From assembly GCA_030690315.1 (NCBI GenBank), contig JAUYGY010000036.1, positions 186,001-250,000 of the forward strand: 64,000 bases of DNA. The letters are read 5' to 3'. Source of the DNA: Aequorivita sp. (GTDB lineage: Bacteria; Bacteroidota; Bacteroidia; Flavobacteriales; Flavobacteriaceae). A program made the translations under genes and the position numbers. Positions 17,218 to 25,609 of this stretch are shown one piece after another; within the stretch, counting starts at the first letter, position 1, and each line of letters starts with the position of its first letter. The notes beneath the pieces are model-generated. The model was not told the DNA's origin and did no database searches. It saw only the letters and a list, made by a program, of their open reading frames with translations.

Positions 17218-17970
17218 ATGGAAGAAAAAAAAGTAAAAAATAAATATGCATTAATCACTGGCGGATCGCGCGGTATTGGTCGTGCAGTCTGTATTCAATT
17301 GGCGAAAGATTTGGATTACAATCTCCTTATCAATTATAACGGAAATAAAGAAGCCGCCAAACAAACATTAAAAGAAGTTGAAGCATTGGGCCGAAAAGGT
17401 GAAATAATCCAATTTGATGTTACCGATGCAGATTCTGTTAATAAGGCATTTGACGTATGGCACGAAACCAATAAAGACGCTATCATTGAAGTGATTGTAA
17501 ACAACGCGGGTATCACCAAAGACGGTATGTTTATGTGGATGAAACCCGAAGATTGGCACAGTGTTATCAATACTAGTTTGAACGGATTTTACAATGTTAC
17601 CAATGCATTGATCCAAAAAATGCTTGTAAATAAATATGGAAGGATTATCAATATGGTTTCAGTTTCAGGTTTAAAAGGAACTCCGGGGCAGGTAAATTAT
17701 TCCGCAGCAAAAGCAGCGGTTATTGGTGCCACAAAAGCATTGGCGCAGGAAGTTGCAAAACGAAATATAACCGTAAACGCAGTAGCTCCTGGGTTTATTA
17801 AAAGTGATATGACTGCCGAACTCAACGAAAATGAACTCAAAAAAATGATACCCGCCAACCGTTTTGGGGAAGCCGAGGAAGTTGCGCACGTAGTTAGCTT
17901 CTTAGCTTCTTCAAAGGCATCCTATATTACCGGAGAAGTAATTAATATTAATGGAGGAATTTATTCCTAA
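17218..17970 (+). CDS. fabG: 3-oxoacyl-ACP reductase (FabG-type)
   Basis: A 250-residue classical short-chain dehydrogenase. The NADP-binding motif is TGGSRGIGRA (residues 14-23), then NNAG at 96-99, the catalytic Ser in MVSVSG, and the YSAAKAAV motif supplying Tyr and Lys. The C-terminal NINGGIYS is typical of FabG. It would reduce the beta-keto group formed at each polyene extension cycle. The next gene begins 12 bases downstream. A housekeeping FabG role cannot be excluded, but position argues for a pathway-specific ketoreductase. Confidence 0.93.
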   Translation: MEEKKVKNKYALITGGSRGIGRAVCIQLAKDLDYNLLINYNGNKEAAKQTLKEVEALGRKGEIIQFDVTDADSVNKAFDVWHETNKDAIIEVIVNNAGITKDGMFMWMKPEDWHSVINTSLNGFYNVTNALIQKMLVNKYGRIINMVSVSGLKGTPGQVNYSAAKAAVIGATKALAQEVAKRNITVNAVAPGFIKSDMTAELNENELKKMIPANRFGEAEEVAHVVSFLASSKASYITGEVININGGIYS

Positions 17971-17982
17971 AACGAAGGAGAC

Positions 17983-19203
17983 GTGAGAAGAGTAGTTATA
18001 ACCGGAATGGGCATCTATTCCTGCATAGGCAAAAACCTGCAGGAAGTAAAGGAATCTTTATACAACGGAAAATCTGGAATAATTTCTGACGAAAAACGCA
18101 AGGAATTCGGCTACCGCTCCAGCTTGACGGGCTGGGTGGAAGAACCAAATTTGAAAGAATTGCTTTCCAGAAGAGAACGAATAAGTTTGGGCGAAGAAGG
18201 CGCATTTGCCTATGCCGCAACCATTGAAGCTTTAAAAAATGCTAAAATTGACCAGCAATTTTTGAATGAAAATGAAGTGGGAATTCTCTACGGGAATGAC
18301 AGTACCGCGAAATCGGTAATAGAATCTGTGGATAAAATTCGCGAAAAGAAAGACACAACCCTCGTGGGTTCGGGCGCTATTTTTAAGGCGATGAATTCTT
18401 CAGTTACAATGAATCTTTCCACTATTTTTAAATTAAGGGGAATCAATTTTACAATCAGTGCTGCCTGTGCCAGTGGTTCACATTCCATTGGGATGGCCTA
18501 TTTTCTTATAAAAAACGGCTTGCAGGATTGTATCATTTCTGGTGGAGCACAGGAAATCAATGAACTTGCAATGGGCAGTTTTGATGGGCTCGGCGTATTT
18601 TCAACGCAAGCAGATCCTACCAAAGCTTGTCGTCCCTTTGATAAGGATCGCGATGGTTTGGTGCCAAGTGGCGGTGCAGCAACTTTAGTTATTGAAAGCT
18701 ACGAAAGCGCCATAAAACGTGGTGCGCCAATTCTTGGCGAGATTATTGGTTATGGTTTTTCTTCAAACGGAGACCATATTTCAACTCCAAATGTTGACGG
18801 TCCCGCAAGAGCAATGAAAATGGCACTTGAGCAAGCAAACATTAAAGCTACGGAAGTTGATTATGTGAATGCCCACGCAACTTCAACCCCGGTTGGAGAT
18901 GCAAACGAAGCGCTCGCAATTACTGAAGTTTTCGGGAAAAATGGCCCGTACGTGAGCTCCACAAAATCGATGACAGGCCACGAGTGCTGGATGGCGGGGG
19001 CAAGCGAAGTAATTTATTCAATGCTGATGATGGAACATTCCTTCATTGCGCCAAACATAAATCTTGAAACGCCAGACGAGGCCGCTTCAAAATTAAACCT
19101 TGTTAACAAAACGTTAAACAGAAAAATTGATGTATTTTTGTCCAATTCTTTTGGGTTTGGGGGAACCAATTCCGCTTTAATTATTAAAAAGTGCACACGT
19201 TAA
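17983..19203 (+). CDS. Beta-ketoacyl-ACP synthase (KAS I/II type) 1
   Basis: A 406-residue ketosynthase starting at GTG 17983, which is preceded by a GAAGGAG ribosome-binding sequence. The triad is intact: Cys162 (ISAACASGSHSIG), His298 (VNAHATSTPVGD) and His333 (STKSMTGHECW). It would catalyse decarboxylative condensation of malonyl-ACP with the growing chain. The following ACP starts 2 bases after the stop. One of three apparently active KAS I/II-type enzymes in the locus. Confidence 0.93.
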   Translation: MRRVVITGMGIYSCIGKNLQEVKESLYNGKSGIISDEKRKEFGYRSSLTGWVEEPNLKELLSRRERISLGEEGAFAYAATIEALKNAKIDQQFLNENEVGILYGNDSTAKSVIESVDKIREKKDTTLVGSGAIFKAMNSSVTMNLSTIFKLRGINFTISAACASGSHSIGMAYFLIKNGLQDCIISGGAQEINELAMGSFDGLGVFSTQADPTKACRPFDKDRDGLVPSGGAATLVIESYESAIKRGAPILGEIIGYGFSSNGDHISTPNVDGPARAMKMALEQANIKATEVDYVNAHATSTPVGDANEALAITEVFGKNGPYVSSTKSMTGHECWMAGASEVIYSMLMMEHSFIAPNINLETPDEAASKLNLVNKTLNRKIDVFLSNSFGFGGTNSALIIKKCTR

Positions 19204-19205
19204 AA

Positions 19206-19448
19206 ATGAATAAAGAAGTTATAGTTGAGAAGATAAACTACTTTTTGGTAGATGAGTTTGAGGTGGAAACCGAAGACATTGAACCAAGGGCCAACCTAAA
19301 GGAAACTTTAGAGCTGGACAGCTTGGATTTTGTAGATTTAGTAGTTGCCATTGAGGCCAACTTTGGCGTAAAACTAACAGGCGAAGATTTCGTTAATGTA
19401 ATTACACTACAAGATTTTTACGATTTAATTGAAAAGAAAGTAGCCTGA
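19206..19448 (+). CDS. Acyl carrier protein 1
   Basis: An 80-residue acidic helical protein. LELDSLDFVDL places the phosphopantetheine attachment at Ser39. ATG 19206 is chosen over an in-frame GTG at 19191, which would overlap the ketosynthase and add five residues. It lies between ketosynthase 1 and the LpxL-type acyltransferase, so it probably carries the polyene chain or delivers it to an acyltransferase. Confidence 0.93.
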   Translation: MNKEVIVEKINYFLVDEFEVETEDIEPRANLKETLELDSLDFVDLVVAIEANFGVKLTGEDFVNVITLQDFYDLIEKKVA

Positions 19449-19465
19449 AATTACAATACTAATGT

Positions 19466-20347
19466 ATGGCAGGTGAATGGGAAGGTAAAAGCAAAGGAAC
19501 CGTATTAGGGTATAAAATCTTTATATTTTTTATCAGAAAATTAGGGGTTCGGGCTGCTTACGGACTGCTTTATTTTGTTGCCTTATATTATGTTTTCTTC
19601 GCTGGAAAAAGCACTCGCTCCATTTATTATTACTTTCGTAAAAGATTGAAATATTCAGCAGTAACAAGTCTTTTCAGTATTTATAAAAGCTTTTACACCT
19701 TCGGCAAAACCATTATTGACAAAGCCGCAATTTCCTCTGGCCAGAAAAAGCAATTTACCTATGAATGTGACGGGGTTGAAAACATAACCAATCTTCTGGA
19801 TAAACAGCAGGGCGGCATTATGATCAGTGCTCACGTTGGCAATTTTGAAATAGCGGAATTTTTTTTCGAAGAAATTGATACCCGTTCCCAAATAAGCCTT
19901 GTCACCACAGACGCCGAACACGAAAATATTAAGGAGTACATGGAAAAAGTAACCCTGCGTTCCAATGTGAAATTTATTTTGGTAAAAGATGACATGTCGC
20001 ATATTTTTGAAATAAACAATGCCCTCAGCAATGGCGAATTGGTATGTTTTACGGGCGACAGATACATGAAAGGTCAAAAAGTATTGACCGAAACTTTGAT
20101 GGGAAAAGAAGCAAACTTTCCCGCCGGCCCATTTAGGTTGGCAAGTAGGCTGAACGTGCCGGTTTTGTTTGTGTATGTAATGAAGGAAACCAACACACAT
20201 TATCATTTATACGCACGCCAAGTTGAGGTGAAAAACCGCGATGCACAAGGCTTGCTAAAAAAATATACCGAAAGCGTAGAATGGATGCTAAAAAAATATC
20301 CGTTGCAATGGTTCAACTATTTTGATTTTTGGGATACAAAGGATTAA
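19466..20347 (+). CDS. LpxL/HtrB-type acyltransferase
   Basis: A 293-residue protein with an N-terminal hydrophobic segment (about residues 28-50), as in lipid A late acyltransferases. The catalytic motif is HVGNFE (HX4E), followed by VCFTGDRYMKG and FPAGPFRLASR, blocks shared with LpxL. The family moves an acyl chain from acyl-ACP to a hydroxyl at the inner membrane. It sits between an ACP and darA, which suggests transfer of the aryl polyene to a lipid or to the resorcinol rather than ordinary lipid A acylation. Confidence 0.9.
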   Translation: MAGEWEGKSKGTVLGYKIFIFFIRKLGVRAAYGLLYFVALYYVFFAGKSTRSIYYYFRKRLKYSAVTSLFSIYKSFYTFGKTIIDKAAISSGQKKQFTYECDGVENITNLLDKQQGGIMISAHVGNFEIAEFFFEEIDTRSQISLVTTDAEHENIKEYMEKVTLRSNVKFILVKDDMSHIFEINNALSNGELVCFTGDRYMKGQKVLTETLMGKEANFPAGPFRLASRLNVPVLFVYVMKETNTHYHLYARQVEVKNRDAQGLLKKYTESVEWMLKKYPLQWFNYFDFWDTKD

Positions 20348-20350
20348 AAA

Positions 20351-21268
20351 ATGAAGGAAGTTTTAGTAATCTATTATTCGCAAACAGGGCAACTCTTAGA
20401 TATTCTGAAGAATATTTCATCCACTATTTCAGATGAAAAATTGAACATTTCATACTGCAAAATTATTCCGAAGAAAAAATTTCCATTTCCCTGGAAACAG
20501 GAAGAATTTTATGGCGCTTTTCCAGAAACATTTCTTCAAATTCCAACTCCCTTGGAAGTGATTCCGTCAGATATTCTTCAGAAAAAATACGATTTGGTAA
20601 TATTAGGATTTACTACTTGGTATTTAACGCCTTCCATTCCTGTCAATTCATTTTTAAAATCTGAAGAAGCAAAAATCTTGCTCGCCAATACGCCAGTTGT
20701 AACAGTTTCCGCCAGCCGTAATATGTGGATCATGGCCCAGGAAAAAGTGAAGAAATTATTGGCAGCCAACAATGCAAAACTGGTGGGAAATATTGCATTG
20801 GTTGACAGAAATATGAACCACATCAGCGTAATTACAATCGTACATTGGTTAATGGGCGGAAAGAAAACGAAAATGCTCGGAATCTTCCCCAAACCAGGTG
20901 TTTCCAATAACGATATTAAAGGCGCATCCCGTTTTGGGATTCCCATTAAAGCTGCATTGCTTCAAAATGAATATTCAAACCTGCAACAAAATCTTTTGTC
21001 CGTGGGTGCTGTAAAAGTAGATCCATCGCTCATTGCGACCGATATTCGCGGGAATGTAGTTTTCACAAAATGGGCCAATCATTTAATAAAAAAAGATGGT
21101 GAAGAAAGAAAGAAATGGCTCGTTTATTTTAAATATTATTTGTTATTTGCAATATGGCTTATAGCCCCAATTGTATTTATTGTATTTTTGCTCACTTATG
21201 TTCCAATGTACCGTAAAATACAAAGGGATAAAGCTTATTATTCATCAGTTGCATTAAAGCAAGATTAA
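20351..21268 (+). CDS. darA: Dialkylresorcinol aromatase/condensing protein DarA
   Basis: A 305-residue protein. The N-terminus (VLVIYYSQTGQLLDIL) is a flavodoxin-like FMN-binding loop. The C-terminus carries a hydrophobic stretch (LLFAIWLIAPIVFIVFLL, about residues 268-285), so it is probably membrane attached. This architecture and the neighbour identify DarA, which oxidises the cyclohexanedione made by DarB to the aromatic 2,5-dialkylresorcinol. The stop overlaps the darB start by one base. Confidence 0.9.
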   Translation: MKEVLVIYYSQTGQLLDILKNISSTISDEKLNISYCKIIPKKKFPFPWKQEEFYGAFPETFLQIPTPLEVIPSDILQKKYDLVILGFTTWYLTPSIPVNSFLKSEEAKILLANTPVVTVSASRNMWIMAQEKVKKLLAANNAKLVGNIALVDRNMNHISVITIVHWLMGGKKTKMLGIFPKPGVSNNDIKGASRFGIPIKAALLQNEYSNLQQNLLSVGAVKVDPSLIATDIRGNVVFTKWANHLIKKDGEERKKWLVYFKYYLLFAIWLIAPIVFIVFLLTYVPMYRKIQRDKAYYSSVALKQD

Positions 21269-22401
21269 TGAAGAACGTATATATTACAAGGATTGCGAAG
21301 TTTTTGCCCAATGAGCCTGTGGAGAATGAGGCTATGGAGGAAAAGCTAGGAATCATCAACGGAAAAACCTCAAAGGCCCGCCGCATTATCCTTCGGAACA
21401 ACCAAATAAAAACACGTTATTACGCTATCGATAAAGATGGAAATGTAACACATAACAACGCACAACTTGCCGCAAAAGCTGTGGAAGCATTGTGCGATGA
21501 TACTTTCAATAAAAACGAAATTGAATTGCTGTCCTGCGGCACCTCCAGCCCAGACCAGATTTTACCCAGTCATGCCGCAATGGTACACGGCTTTTTAGCG
21601 AATGGAAATTTAGAAATAAATTCTCCCTCCGGGGCCTGTTGCAGCGGAATGAACGCTTTAAAATACGGCTACATGGCCATAAAATCCGAGCAAGTAAAAA
21701 ATGCCGTTTGCACAGGTTCTGAGCGCACTTCCTCTTGGATGAAGTCGGATATCTTTGAAGACGAAGTGGCACATTTACAGCAAATTGAAGAAAACCCAAT
21801 CCTTGCTTTTAATAAAGAATTTTTACGTTGGATGCTTTCTGACGGAGCGGGCGCTTTTCTTTTGGAAAGCGAACCAAAGGGAAAAACACCCCTTAAAATA
21901 GAATGGATGGAAGGTTACAGTTATGCTTTCGAGCTTGAAACCTGTATGTATGCCGGCGGCGATAAACTTGAGGATGGCAGCCTAAAACCATGGAGCGAAT
22001 ACCCGGCAGATGTTTGGGGAAAAAAATCACTTTTTGCAATGAAGCAAGACGTGAAATTGCTGGGCGAAAACATCCTTCAAAAAGGAGTTGCGAGTATGAA
22101 ATTGGCAATGGAGAAGCACAACATCACCGAAGACGATATTGATTATTATTTGCCACATATTTCTTCCTATTATTTTAAGGAAAATCTTTATAACGAAATT
22201 GAAAACCAAGGCCTGCATTTACCGTGGGAAAAATGGTTTCTGAACCTTCAAAAAGTTGGGAATGTGGGTGCTGGTTCCATTTATCTTATGTTGGAAGAAT
22301 TGGTGCATTCCGGAAATCTTAAAAAAGGGGATAGAATTTTTCTACAAGTGCCCGAGAGCGCACGCTTTGCGTATTCCTACGCTTATTTGACTGTTGTGTA
22401 A
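21268..22401 (+). CDS. darB: Dialkylresorcinol-forming ketosynthase DarB (KAS III type)
   Basis: A 377-residue thiolase-fold enzyme. The nucleophile is in SPSGACCSGMNAL (Cys125 by alignment with FabH ACAG), with His in YLPHISSYYF and Asn in KVGNVGAGSIYL. DarB joins two fatty acyl precursors and cyclises them to a dialkylcyclohexanedione. The downstream hotdog gene begins at the very next base, so translation of the set is coupled. Confidence 0.92.
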   Translation: MKNVYITRIAKFLPNEPVENEAMEEKLGIINGKTSKARRIILRNNQIKTRYYAIDKDGNVTHNNAQLAAKAVEALCDDTFNKNEIELLSCGTSSPDQILPSHAAMVHGFLANGNLEINSPSGACCSGMNALKYGYMAIKSEQVKNAVCTGSERTSSWMKSDIFEDEVAHLQQIEENPILAFNKEFLRWMLSDGAGAFLLESEPKGKTPLKIEWMEGYSYAFELETCMYAGGDKLEDGSLKPWSEYPADVWGKKSLFAMKQDVKLLGENILQKGVASMKLAMEKHNITEDDIDYYLPHISSYYFKENLYNEIENQGLHLPWEKWFLNLQKVGNVGAGSIYLMLEELVHSGNLKKGDRIFLQVPESARFAYSYAYLTVV

Positions 22402-22839
22402 ATGAATGTTTTCACCAAAAAAATAACGGACAAAGATTTCATCGGAAAATTGATTCCACAGAAATTTCCGTTCGTTATGGTGGACAAACTGCTTCATTTT
22501 GAGGATAAAAAAGTGGTTGCTGGTTTAACCATTTCCGAAGAAAATATTTTCACACAAAACAATAAATTTACTGCCCCAGGTTTGATTGAGCATATGGCGC
22601 AAACTGTTGCCCTTTACACGGGATACCAATTTTTTCTGAAAAAAGAACAGCCTCCAATTGGCTACATCGGAGCCATAAAAAAAGCAGAAATTTTTGAACT
22701 TCCTTCTGTTGGAAACGAATTGAAAACTACCGTAAATATTCTTCACGATATTATGGGTGTTACCTTGGTAACCGCTGAAACGGAGTGCAACGGAAAAGTA
22801 ATTGCCTCCAGCGAAATGAAAACAGTTTTAGCCAATTGA
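22402..22839 (+). CDS. Hotdog-fold dehydratase-like protein (ApeP-like) 1
   Basis: A 145-residue hotdog protein. The blocks PQKFPFVMVDKLLHFE, APGLIEHMAQTVALYTG and IGYIGAIKKAEIFELP match the FabZ/ApeP superfamily. The GHFPG histidine loop of FabZ is absent, as in ApeP proteins, while the LIEHMAQ glutamate is kept. In E. coli aryl polyene synthesis, ApeP works with the dehydratase ApeI. A partner subunit or dehydratase for 3-hydroxyacyl-ACP is inferred. It begins 0 bases after darB. Confidence 0.85.
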   Translation: MNVFTKKITDKDFIGKLIPQKFPFVMVDKLLHFEDKKVVAGLTISEENIFTQNNKFTAPGLIEHMAQTVALYTGYQFFLKKEQPPIGYIGAIKKAEIFELPSVGNELKTTVNILHDIMGVTLVTAETECNGKVIASSEMKTVLAN

Positions 22840-22927
22840 GGATGAAATGCCCACCAACAATAATAAATCAATATAGGATGAATAATTTAGGCATTCCATT
22901 TTCCGCTTTATCAAATATTTTATACAG

Positions 22928-23386
22928 ATGAAAGTGCTGGATATTTCAAATATCGACATTTCCAACTTTCTACCGCATCGCGACCCGATGCTAATGGTTA
23001 CTTCGGTACTTGAAATTGACGATGATTCGCTTTCAACACAATTTCACATTTCGGAAGATTGTGTTTTTTTAAAAGATGGAAAACTTTCTGAAACTGGATT
23101 GATTGAAAATGCCGCCCAAGCCGCATCAGGTGTGGTGGGACAAAGCTTTTTTGAAAAGGACGATTTGGAAGGAAAAGGCAATAAATTAGTTGGCTACATC
23201 AGTGCTATCAAAAAAGTTGAAATATTCGAGCTTCCAAAAGTTGGCGAAACTATTGTTACAAAAGCAAAACTCCTTTCAAGGTTTGATACAGGTGCAGTTA
23301 CTATGTGTAGCTTGCAAACCGAAACATTTCTCGCTAAAAAATTAATTGTATCTTCTACCATGAATTTTTTAATCCACGAGGTCTGA
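22928..23386 (+). CDS. Hotdog-fold dehydratase-like protein (ApeP-like) 2
   Basis: A 152-residue paralogue of the preceding gene. It keeps LPHRDPMLMV near the N-terminus, GLIENAAQAASG in the middle and VGYISAIKKVEIFELPKVG. Like its neighbour it lacks GHFPG, but it has the N-terminal LPHR histidine where the neighbour has Gln. It may form a heteromer with that protein or with the ApeI-like protein at 35645. An 88-base gap precedes it; the next gene begins 2 bases after its stop. Confidence 0.85.
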   Translation: MKVLDISNIDISNFLPHRDPMLMVTSVLEIDDDSLSTQFHISEDCVFLKDGKLSETGLIENAAQAASGVVGQSFFEKDDLEGKGNKLVGYISAIKKVEIFELPKVGETIVTKAKLLSRFDTGAVTMCSLQTETFLAKKLIVSSTMNFLIHEV

Positions 23387-23388
23387 TT

Positions 23389-23790
23389 ATGAAGAAAAAG
23401 GAAGTGCCACAGGACAAAAGCAATCTGGAATCCGCAAATTTCCGCGAACTCTGTTACGCAGTTGACGAGAACGGAGAATATACAACGGAAAATAGCAGTG
23501 GCTGGGAACCAAAAACCGTAGCGCTAAATAATGCAATTGAAGAAATAAACGAACGAATTGCCGATGCGAAAACTCGTGTAATTACAGGTAAAACCAGCCC
23601 GATAGAATATTTTATGGAACTCCACAAAATGGATGTTGGCATTTTGGCGAGCTACGTCAATTTTTGGCAGTGGAAAGTGAAACGACATTTTAAGCCTTCC
23701 GTTTTTAAGAAATTAAGCAATAAAACACTTCAGAAATATGCTGACGTTTTTGAAATTTCAGTTGAAGAACTAAAGTCGATAGGTCAATAA
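23389..23790 (+). CDS. Small flexirubin-locus protein with HTH-like tail
   Basis: A 133-residue protein of unrecognised family and without a signal peptide. The C-terminus (LASYVNFWQWKVKRHF, then KKLSNKTLQKYADVFEISVEELKSIG) resembles the helices of Cro/C1-type helix-turn-helix domains, where the last motif is very typical. The N-terminal half is charged, with a long helix (LNNAIEEINERIADAKTRV). It could be a locus-specific regulator or a protein-binding scaffold. It follows the hotdog gene by 2 bases, so it is co-expressed with the pathway. Confidence 0.75.
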   Translation: MKKKEVPQDKSNLESANFRELCYAVDENGEYTTENSSGWEPKTVALNNAIEEINERIADAKTRVITGKTSPIEYFMELHKMDVGILASYVNFWQWKVKRHFKPSVFKKLSNKTLQKYADVFEISVEELKSIGQ

Positions 23791-23831
23791 CATTTAATAG
23801 TCCAACAATCCAACAATCTGAAACCAGTAAT
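23791..23831 (+). repeat. Short repeat seam carrying the next gene's start
   Basis: The gap contains CCAACAATCCAACAATC followed by GAAACCAGTAATTTGAAAC, words typical of interspersed flavobacterial intergenic repeats. The next gene starts at a TTG at the repeat border. Confidence 0.3.
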
Positions 23832-24839
23832 TTGAAACTAGAAACCGTAATAAATTTCACCCACCATCAAGCTGCACATTGCGAAAATGGCGTTGTTTCA
23901 AACTTGATGAAGCACAACGGTTTCAGCATTAGCGAGCCCATGGTTTTCGGTATTGGCAGCGGTTTGCTGTTTTGCTATATTCCATTTCTGAAAGTGAATC
24001 ACGCTCCCGTAATTACCTATCGCGCCTTGCCGGGACATATTTTCAAGAAGTTCGCCAAGCGCACGGGTGTAAAGATGAAACGCGAAAAATTCAGAAACCC
24101 GAAAGATGCCAAAGCACGCTTGGATGAAAATCTGGAGAAAAATAACCCTGTTGGTTTACAAGTTGGAGTTTATAACTTGGTTTATTTTCCGGATGAATAC
24201 CGTTTTCATTTCAACGCCCACAATATGGTGGTTTATGGGAAAGAAGGCAATCGCTATTTAATAAGCGATCCGGTAATGGAAAATGTTACTTCCCTTTCTG
24301 AAAAGGAATTGGAAAAAGTGCGTTTCGCAAAAGGTGCTTTTGCTCCCAAAGGGCATATGTATTACCCAATTGCTTTTCCCGAAAAGTTGGAGCTTGAAAA
24401 GGCAATTGTATCCGGAATTAAAGATACTTGCAGAGCAATGCTTGCGCCAGTTCCTGTTGTTGGAGTTAGAGGAATTCACAAAATAGCTGGGTTAATCCGT
24501 AAATGGCCAAAGCAAAAAGGCATTAAAACTGCAAACCATTATTTGGGGCAAGTGGTGCGAATGCAGGAAGAAATAGGCACCGGCGGCGGTGGTTTCCGCT
24601 ATATTTATGCAGCATTTTTACAGGAAGCCGGAAAGCTGATTGACAATGAAAAGCTTATTGAGCTTTCAAAAGAAATGACCGAGATTGGCGATTTATGGCG
24701 TGATTTCGCCTTGGAAGCCTCGCGAATTTATAAAAACCGAAGCGCACAAACCGACAGTTATAATAAAGTCGCGGACCAATTGGACCATATTGCCGATTTG
24801 GAAAAAGTGTTTTTTAAGAAGCTAAAGAAAGCAATTTAA
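23832..24839 (+). CDS. BtrH N-terminal / DUF4872 family protein
   Basis: A 335-residue protein. The start is TTG 23832: from the in-frame stop at 23763 onwards there is no ATG or GTG before it. The N-terminus FTHHQAAHCENGVVSNLMKHNG, with its conserved Cys-Glu, matches the BtrH N-terminal domain, and the middle (HFNAHNMVVYGKEG, LISDP) completes a papain-like His/Asp arrangement. The C-terminus matches DUF4872. BtrH of butirosin synthesis transfers an acyl group from an ACP to an amine. Here an ACP-to-hydroxyl acyl transfer, for example joining polyene and resorcinol, is an attractive inference. Confidence 0.85.
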   Translation: MKLETVINFTHHQAAHCENGVVSNLMKHNGFSISEPMVFGIGSGLLFCYIPFLKVNHAPVITYRALPGHIFKKFAKRTGVKMKREKFRNPKDAKARLDENLEKNNPVGLQVGVYNLVYFPDEYRFHFNAHNMVVYGKEGNRYLISDPVMENVTSLSEKELEKVRFAKGAFAPKGHMYYPIAFPEKLELEKAIVSGIKDTCRAMLAPVPVVGVRGIHKIAGLIRKWPKQKGIKTANHYLGQVVRMQEEIGTGGGGFRYIYAAFLQEAGKLIDNEKLIELSKEMTEIGDLWRDFALEASRIYKNRSAQTDSYNKVADQLDHIADLEKVFFKKLKKAI

Positions 24840-24865
24840 AAAGTCCCCTTTGGGGATTTAGGGAC
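24840..24865 (+). repeat. AGTCCCC-type hairpin repeat
   Basis: AAGTCCCCTTTGGGGATTTAGGGAC is an interspersed, hairpin-forming word (CCCC/GGGG). It fills the whole gap between the DUF4872 gene and the ABC ATPase gene. A related hairpin stands in the rimP leader. Confidence 0.35.
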
Positions 24866-25609
24866 ATGATAATAATAAACCAACTTTCAAAAAAGTACAA
24901 AGGCGCCGAAGAATATTCGGTAAAAAACCTTGATTTGAAAGTTGAAGACGGCGAAATCTACGGGCTGCTCGGCCCAAACGGCGCTGGTAAAACCACGCTC
25001 ATTTCTATGTTGACTTCTTTGTTGAAACCAACTTCTGGCTCATTCACAATCAACGGACTCAATTTTAAGGATAACAAAAACCAATTAAAACAATTGATTG
25101 GTATTGTTCCTCAGGAATATGCGCTTTATCCTACACTCACGGCTTACGAAAACCTTTTTTATTTCGGAAGTATGTACGGAATTAAAGGTGAAATTCTGAA
25201 AAAATCCATCAACGAGCATCTTGAAATTATGGGGCTTTCAAGATTCGCACACAAAAAAACCGATACGTTTTCCGGGGGAATGAAACGCCGCGTAAATATG
25301 ATTGCCGGAATTCTTCACCAACCAAAAGTCTTGTTTTTGGATGAACCCACTGTAGGCGTGGATGTACAATCCAAAAACGTGATCATAAACCATTTAAAAT
25401 TGTTGAATAAACAAGGAACAACAATTGTTTACACCTCTCACCATTTAAACGAAGCCGAATTTTTCTGTACGCACGTAGCTATAATTGACAATGGGGAAAT
25501 AGTAGTAAAAGGAATTCCTTCGGAATTGATAAAAAACCAACCCGACGCCCACAATCTGGAAGATGTGTTTTTGGCAAAAACCGGCAAAGCCATGCGCGAT
25601 TATGCATAA
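24866..25609 (+). CDS. ABC transporter ATP-binding protein
   Basis: A 247-residue ATPase of the ABC-2 exporter type. Walker A is GPNGAGKTT (about residues 37-45), the Q-loop is in IVPQEYALYP, the signature is FSGGMKRR, Walker B is VLFLDEPTVG, and the switch His is in YTSHHLNE. It pairs with the permease that overlaps it by 8 bases. An exporter of a pigment precursor across the inner membrane is inferred from position. Confidence 0.94.
   Translation: MIIINQLSKKYKGAEEYSVKNLDLKVEDGEIYGLLGPNGAGKTTLISMLTSLLKPTSGSFTINGLNFKDNKNQLKQLIGIVPQEYALYPTLTAYENLFYFGSMYGIKGEILKKSINEHLEIMGLSRFAHKKTDTFSGGMKRRVNMIAGILHQPKVLFLDEPTVGVDVQSKNVIINHLKLLNKQGTTIVYTSHHLNEAEFFCTHVAIIDNGEIVVKGIPSELIKNQPDAHNLEDVFLAKTGKAMRDYA

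Noticed and set aside
19655..20206. A 183-codon minus-strand reading frame across the LpxL-type gene
   Set aside because: It overlaps a well-supported gene, has no recognisable domain, and no promoter box.
24840..24865. Terminator before the ABC ATPase gene
   Set aside because: The hairpin lacks a T tract in the needed place and lies inside a co-oriented gene run; it is better read as a dispersed repeat.
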